A stretch of 32,411 nucleotides of DNA from NCBI GenBank assembly GCA_020852075.1, contig JADZBN010000044.1:1-32411 (forward strand). The letters are read 5' to 3'. The position numbers and the translations under genes were made by a program. A model generated the notes under the pieces. It saw only the letters and a list, made by a program, of their open reading frames with translations. It did no database searches and had not been told where the DNA came from. Below are positions 28,911-32,411 of the stretch, one piece after another. Positions within the stretch are counted from its first letter, which is position 1, and each line of letters opens with the position of its first letter. The DNA is from Bacteroidia bacterium (GTDB lineage: Bacteria > Bacteroidota > Bacteroidia > AKYH767-A > 2013-40CM-41-45).

Positions 28911-29111
28911 GTCAGGGGAATTTTTCCCTTGTTACGCAAAATTTGCCGTTACGGACTATTTATCCGCGGGCCATTTGATGCCCGCATTACGCTTGTAAGA
29001 ATCAGACGGAATTAATAATAAAATCTTCGCTTCTTACTAAATAGGAGGCTACGGAAGCCCACACCGGAATAAAACCGTTGTAAGGTTTTATACTAATAAA
29101 AAATAAATCAC

Positions 29112-29134
29112 CCAAAAAGCGCCTGAATCAGGCG
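29112..29134 (-). terminator. Hairpin-plus-T-tract terminator overlapping the stop codon of the YdeP-like gene
   Basis: On minus CGCCTGATTCAGGCG then GCTTTTTGG; the stop TGA (29130-29128) lies within the hairpin. Confidence 0.5.
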
Positions 29135-31455
29135 GATGTGGCGGGAGTATGCCTCCGGAGATGAATCACAACCGACTTGGAGACAGGAGTATTGCTCTTG
29201 TCTGCAACACTTTCAACCGGAACAAGAACATTGGCTTCAGGAAAATAGGTAGCAGCACATTGTTCGGGAATACTGTATGGTATAACAATAAATTTATGTG
29301 CCACTCTTTCCCTTCCGGATGCATTGCTGAAAAGGTCCACAACATCTCCCTGTTTAAAGCCCAGTGAAGCCGCATCCTTTTCATTCAGAAAAATCACGCG
29401 GCGTTCGTTATACACACCACGGTACCTGTCGTTCAGGCCGTAAATTGTTGTGTTAAACTGATCGTGGCTGCGGATGGTCATCATAAGAAGTTCTCCAGGT
29501 TTCAGGGCAACGGGTTCCAGTTCGGCAATTCCTAATTCGGCTTTGCCTGACAAGGTGTTGAATTTCCCTTCCCGTGAGGAATTGGGCAGATAGAATCCTC
29601 CCAGCTTCCTGACCTTTTCATTGTAATTCTCAAAACCGGGAATGGTTTTTTCAATGGCAACCCTTATATGATCGTAATGCTGAAGAAAAGAGTCCCAATT
29701 TACGGGAGATGCATCTCCAAAAAGCGCCTTTGCCATCCGGCATACAATCACAGGTTCACTCAACAGGTGCTCCGACACCGGTTTAAGATTCCCCCGCGAA
29801 AGCTGCACCACGCCCATAGAATTTTCACAACTGACAAATTGCTGTTCACCATTCAGCATATCTGAATCACTTCGGCCATAGGTAGGAAGTATGATGGCTT
29901 CCCGGCCATGAACCAGGTGGCTTCGGTTCAGCTTGGTTGAAATTTGTACTGTCAGGCTGCACTTTCTCAGCGCATCCGCCGTATATAAAGTATCGGGTGT
30001 GGCAGAGAGGAAATTTCCCCCCATGGCAATAAATACTTTTGCCTTTCCGGAATACATTGCATGAATACAGTCCACCGTATCGTATCCGTGTTTACGGGGA
30101 GGTTCAAAACCAAATACATTTTTAATACTGTCAAGGAATTTCTCCGAAGGTTTTTCATATATACCCATGGTGCGGTCACCCTGAACATTGCTATGACCCC
30201 TGACAGGGCATGTTCCGCTGCCGGGCTTCCCTATACTCCCCTTGAGTAAGAGCAGGTTCACCAGTTCGCGGATGGTGTTTACCGCATTCTTATGCTGGGT
30301 AAGGCCCATCGCCCAGCAGGCAATAATTCTTTTGCTGTTCCTCAGAATATCTGCCGTTTCTTTTAATTGTTTCTCCGGGATGCCGCAACAGGCCATGAGG
30401 TCAGACAGGTGATATTTTTTCAGATGGTTCACATATTCCTCATATCCCTTAACATGATCGCGGATAAAATCGTTGTCGAATACAGTTCCCGGATGTTTTG
30501 CTTCTTCATCCAGAAGAATTTTTATCAGGGCTTTTATCAGAGCAATATCTCCGTTGATTTTCACCTGCAAAAACAGATCCGTAAGCCGGGACTTGATGCC
30601 CAGAATTCCTTTGACAGTCTGGGGGTTATTGAATCCCATCAGTCCGGTTTCCGGCAGCGGATTTATGGAGATAATTTTTGCGCCATTTTCTTTTGCCTTC
30701 TGAAGTGCTGTCAGCATTCGCGGATGATTCGTACCGGGATTTTGTCCAAGAATCATGATTACTTCCGCCTTGTAAAAATCATCCAGGGTCACACTGCCCT
30801 TTCCGATACCAAGCGATTCATTCAGTGCCACACCGCTGGATTCATGGCACATGTTTGAACAATCGGGCAGGTTGTTGGTTCCATATTGCCTCGCAAACAA
30901 CTGGTACAGGAAGGCCGCTTCATTACTGGTTCTTCCTGAAGTATAAAATACTGCCTCATCGGGAGATGCCAGGGATTTAAGGTGGTATGAAATTTTTGTA
31001 AACGCCTCCTCCCAGGACAGGGGCTGATAATGTGTGGCACCGGCAGGAAGATACAATGGTTCGGCAATTCTTCCCTTTTTCCCGATTTCATAGTCATTCA
31101 GCCTGGATAATTCTTCCACACTGTGTTGGGCAAAAAATGATGCGGTAAGTCTTTTGGTAGTGGCTTCTTCAGCTACGGCCTTTGCGCCATTTTCACAATA
31201 TTCAGCAATGGGAGATCTGTGATCATCGGGGTCCGGCCATGCACAGCTTGGGCAATCATAGCCGCCTTTCTGGTTAAGTCTGAGCAGGGCTTTCATCCCC
31301 CTGAGGGCATTCATTTCACTGAATACATGTTCTGCCGATACAATAACAGCCTGCGTTCCCGCGGCAGCATGTTTCAGTTTACCCAGTTTCAATCCCGTAA
31401 ACCGTTCCGGATTTTCGGCATTGGACAACGTACTATCTGATTGATCTTCGGTCAT
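29128..31455 (-). CDS. FdhF/YdeP-family molybdopterin oxidoreductase (formate dehydrogenase alpha-like)
   Basis: GGYDCPSCAWPDPDDHRSPIAEYCENGAKAVAEEATTKRL, YTSGRTSNEAAFLYQLFARQYGTNNLPDCSNMCHESSGVALNESLG, IIILGQNPGTNHPRML-type region, CPVRGHSNVQGDRTMG. Start set at MTEDQ (31455). Adjacent to fdhD. Confidence 0.88.
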   Translation of the reverse strand: MTEDQSDSTLSNAENPERFTGLKLGKLKHAAAGTQAVIVSAEHVFSEMNALRGMKALLRLNQKGGYDCPSCAWPDPDDHRSPIAEYCENGAKAVAEEATTKRLTASFFAQHSVEELSRLNDYEIGKKGRIAEPLYLPAGATHYQPLSWEEAFTKISYHLKSLASPDEAVFYTSGRTSNEAAFLYQLFARQYGTNNLPDCSNMCHESSGVALNESLGIGKGSVTLDDFYKAEVIMILGQNPGTNHPRMLTALQKAKENGAKIISINPLPETGLMGFNNPQTVKGILGIKSRLTDLFLQVKINGDIALIKALIKILLDEEAKHPGTVFDNDFIRDHVKGYEEYVNHLKKYHLSDLMACCGIPEKQLKETADILRNSKRIIACWAMGLTQHKNAVNTIRELVNLLLLKGSIGKPGSGTCPVRGHSNVQGDRTMGIYEKPSEKFLDSIKNVFGFEPPRKHGYDTVDCIHAMYSGKAKVFIAMGGNFLSATPDTLYTADALRKCSLTVQISTKLNRSHLVHGREAIILPTYGRSDSDMLNGEQQFVSCENSMGVVQLSRGNLKPVSEHLLSEPVIVCRMAKALFGDASPVNWDSFLQHYDHIRVAIEKTIPGFENYNEKVRKLGGFYLPNSSREGKFNTLSGKAELGIAELEPVALKPGELLMMTIRSHDQFNTTIYGLNDRYRGVYNERRVIFLNEKDAASLGFKQGDVVDLFSNASGRERVAHKFIVIPYSIPEQCAATYFPEANVLVPVESVADKSNTPVSKSVVIHLRRHTPATSA

Positions 31456-31667
31456 TTTTTCCCGGTTAAATATTATTAACACCGCTGCAGATCCTGTCTC
31501 CGTTCCGGGTAATCAGCCGGTGAGAAGCTATTCCGGTAATACCTGCCGGCATTGCAGTACCCCGGATGGATGATATACAAACCCGGTCATGCAGAAGGGT
31601 GCGTATAGTATCCGCGGATCATCTCCCAAAAAATCATGGTATGCGTTATCTCCGGTTCTTACGATTT

Positions 31668-32411
31668 TCATGAATGAATCCGATGATTTCCGGTGTACAC
31701 ATTACAACGGTTTCCGCGAAGGAATCCCACGAGTGATATGCCTGTTTCCTTTGCCATTTGAACGGCCAGGTTAGAGGGTACGCCAACCGATGCGACCACA
31801 GGGATGCCGGCCATGGCGGCTTTTTGAACAAGATCAAAACTTGCTCTGCCACTCAAAAGTAACAAATAGCGGCTCAGCGGCAAAATGGATTTTCCCATTG
31901 CGGCCCCGATAACTTTATCAAGTGCATTATGCCGGCCGATATCTTCCCTGATGAGTACCACATTCCCCGTTTCGTCGAACAGGGCGGAAGCATGCAGCCC
32001 TCCGGTATAATCAAAAACATTCTGTGATTTACGGAGTTTATCCGGCAATGTAAGGAGAGTAGAAAGAGAGATACTGAAATTGCTGGTGGCAACAGGGTTA
32101 GCTGAAATAGACTTTACTGCTTCAATGGATGTTTTTCCGCATACTCCACAACCTGAAGTAGTATAAAAATTCCGTTTTAACCTGCCGATATCCGGTATCA
32201 GCCCTTCCCTGAGTTTCAGCTTTACTATGTTTTCCGCTTCGTCGGCTTTTCCTCTGTCGTTACAATAGCGGATAGAAACAACATCACCGGTATCTCTGAT
32301 TATTCCTTCCGTAAACAAAAAACCCAGGCAAAGTTCAAAGTCATTTCCGGGTGTTCTCATCGTTACAGAAATACCTGTTTCTTCCCGGTCACCGGCGTTC
32401 CAGGCCTGAAG
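31668..32411 (-). CDS. fdhD: FdhD, formate dehydrogenase accessory sulfurtransferase (5' end beyond window)
   Basis: SVTMRTPGNDFELCLGFLFTEGII, YTTSGCGVCGKTSIEAV, GGLHASALFD, REDIGRHNALDKVIG, LLLSGRASFDLVQKAAMAGIPVV. The frame stays open upstream of the track M to the window edge (LQAWNAGDREETGISVTMRTPG). Confidence 0.93.
   Translation of the reverse strand, partial: LQAWNAGDREETGISVTMRTPGNDFELCLGFLFTEGIIRDTGDVVSIRYCNDRGKADEAENIVKLKLREGLIPDIGRLKRNFYTTSGCGVCGKTSIEAVKSISANPVATSNFSISLSTLLTLPDKLRKSQNVFDYTGGLHASALFDETGNVVLIREDIGRHNALDKVIGAAMGKSILPLSRYLLLLSGRASFDLVQKAAMAGIPVVASVGVPSNLAVQMAKETGISLVGFLRGNRCNVYTGNHRIHS

Noticed and set aside
1-32411. A new defence, mobile or biosynthetic system
   Set aside because: No transposase, integrase, CRISPR, toxin-antitoxin, nuclease/helicase module, NRPS/PKS or phage genes recognised; the gene content is core metabolism, translation, surface and T9SS proteins.

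Overview
This window is chromosomal DNA from a Bacteroidota bacterium. Support for that: TTG-N19-TAnnTTTG promoters, three T9SS-type sorting-domain proteins, and a DUF177-rpmF-plsX-fabH cluster. Left to right it holds: a bacterial alpha-2-macroglobulin (minus strand, running off the left edge, with an intact CLEQ thioester motif); aspS; a small outer-membrane beta-barrel protein; tadA; two stand-alone response-regulator receiver proteins; a near-minimal T9SS type-B (CHU_C) protein; a YphP/BrxA-type bacilliredoxin; a PlsC-like acyltransferase; DUF177-rpmF-plsX-fabH; an OmpP1/FadL-family porin; accB-accC; an LTA-synthase/sulfatase-family membrane protein; a CUB-domain T9SS protein split by an in-frame TGA; dxs; a five-repeat Cys-rich PKD T9SS protein; asnS; a small secreted or outer-membrane protein; a YdeP/FdhF-type molybdopterin oxidoreductase; and fdhD (running off the right edge). 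I saw no tRNA, rRNA, CRISPR, transposase or prophage signal. Most of the window is ordinary core genome, and I found no convincing new multi-gene system. The strongest unusual observation is the in-frame TGA that separates the CUB passenger region from its T9SS sorting domain. Next are the regular 261-bp Cys/His-rich PKD repeat array, the nearly cargo-less CHU_C protein, and an internal promoter that moves the start of the second response regulator.
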